DNA of 64,000 bases from Vibrio lentus (lineage in GTDB: Bacteria > Pseudomonadota > Gammaproteobacteria > Enterobacterales > Vibrionaceae), in assembly GCF_030409755.1 (NCBI RefSeq), contig NZ_JAUFQE010000001.1:1302001-1366000 (forward strand). Direction: 5' to 3'. Below the pieces are notes generated by a model. It saw nothing but the letters and a program-made list of their open reading frames with translations, was not told the origin of the DNA and made no database searches. How positions within the stretch are numbered: the stretch's first letter is position 1; every line of letters starts with the position of its first letter. The position numbers were made by a program, and so were the translations under genes. This document shows positions 63,416 through 64,000 of this stretch, piece after piece.

Positions 63416-64000
63416 TTACAGCAATTGCTCTTCAATCTTTAGTGCTTTCTCGATGAGTTTCGCATTGAAATCTGCAGCTTCCACTGAGTAGTGCGCTTTA
63501 CGATGGCAAGTCGGACAGAGTGCAATTACATTTTCAGGGCAATCAGCGCCACCATCAGCTAACCGTGTCAGGTGATGTACTTCTAGGTAAGGACCTGACT
63601 TGGTCTCAAAAGGTGAGGGCACGCCACAACCTTCACAAATACCATTTGCCCTCTTTTTTGCGTAAAGCTTAATGGCTTCACTGCGATACTTCACATGCGT
63701 AAGTTGTTCTTTTGTGTCTGCTTGGCGTGGCGTTGAAGCTAACGCAATGTCTCGTAATTGCTTCAGAGACTTACTTTTAGTCGGCTTAGTAAGGTATGAG
63801 ACTTTTGGAGATTGAATGGTATTTCCGACACTTTGTGGGACAATATCTAGATGGAAAACTATTGCATCACGAAGTTGGTCGTTCTTGTCGGGGCGTTGCT
63901 CGATGTGATGACAGATGTAGTTGCAAACACCGACGAATCTAACAAAACCAGTAGAGACAGATTCAAATAAGAGAATCTCTTTGAGGTTGTTTTGGTGTTC
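63416..64000 (-). CDS. HNH restriction-type endonuclease, 5' end outside window
   Basis: The minus-strand frame is open all the way from the window edge to the stop at 63416, 194 residues, so a start at the internal GTG (63694) would cut off real protein. The part near the edge (ILLFESVSTGFVRFVGVCNY, ending DAIVFHLDIV) resembles the N-terminal domain found in McrA-like enzymes, and the C-terminal HNH domain is complete: zinc Cys pairs in GICEGCG and LCPTCHRK, and LEVHHLTRLADGGAD with the catalytic His. Likely a modification-dependent restriction nuclease. Continuing sequence would settle its N-terminus. Confidence 0.82.
   Translation of the reverse strand, partial: EHQNNLKEILLFESVSTGFVRFVGVCNYICHHIEQRPDKNDQLRDAIVFHLDIVPQSVGNTIQSPKVSYLTKPTKSKSLKQLRDIALASTPRQADTKEQLTHVKYRSEAIKLYAKKRANGICEGCGVPSPFETKSGPYLEVHHLTRLADGGADCPENVIALCPTCHRKAHYSVEAADFNAKLIEKALKIEEQLL

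Noticed and set aside
1..64000. CRISPR arrays, insertion sequences, tRNA or rRNA genes
   Set aside because: I found no regularly spaced repeat-spacer arrays, no transposase frames with terminal repeats, and no recognisable tRNA or rRNA sequence on either strand by reading.

Overview
This window is a Vibrio secondary chromosome (chromosome 2) centred on its replication origin. Direct evidence is the gene set parB2-parA2 / oriCII / rctB at 6.4-11.8 kb, with RctB-type 12-mer iterons, a DnaA box and five sites matching the vibrio parS2 consensus TTTACANTGTAAA. Gene content (VasX-like toxin, VemP-SecDF2, tyrosine catabolism) and base use suggest a marine Vibrio, perhaps of the Splendidus group; the species is inference.

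Layout. 0-6.3 kb: the 3' part of an SgrR-type regulator, a FapA/DUF342 protein, and tmcA, whose last codons lie inside a parS2 site. 6.4-12.2 kb: partition genes, origin and initiator. 12.2-14.5 kb: a Fur-box-preceded operon of two peptide-type ABC ATPases without permease or binding protein, plus an unknown protein, carrying further RctB-like sites. 14.8-19.2 kb: small proteins, a NADAR protein, a periplasmic binding protein and a divergent hybrid sensor kinase. 19.3-25.7 kb: a GntR/UTRA regulator divergent from an ABC importer operon that also encodes an NPP-type phosphodiesterase and a HAD phosphatase, so uptake and dephosphorylation of an organophosphorus compound is likely.

26-39.3 kb: phenylalanine/tyrosine degradation in two blocks. 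hppD-hmgA-fumarylacetoacetase-maiA (26-30 kb) converts 4-hydroxyphenylpyruvate to fumarate and acetoacetate. Acetoacetyl-CoA synthetase and divergent phhA-phhB (36-39.3 kb) supply tyrosine and consume acetoacetate. Both promoter regions carry TyrR-box-like sequences. Between the blocks sits a T6SS effector of the VasX family with two homologous immunity-like membrane proteins, the second interrupted by an in-frame amber codon.

39.5-48.4 kb: YebC-like protein, two LysR regulators with linked genes, and an oxidative-stress set (catalase split by a 4-bp duplication, ankyrin protein, SodC). 48.6-55.4 kb: one operon with a FtsX/MacB-type ABC transporter, LolA-like periplasmic protein, outer-membrane barrel and LytS/LytTR two-component system. 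55.5-64 kb: M16 lipoprotein protease, a VemP-like arrest peptide before secD2-secF2, an RlmJ-type methyltransferase, and an HNH endonuclease that runs off the right edge.
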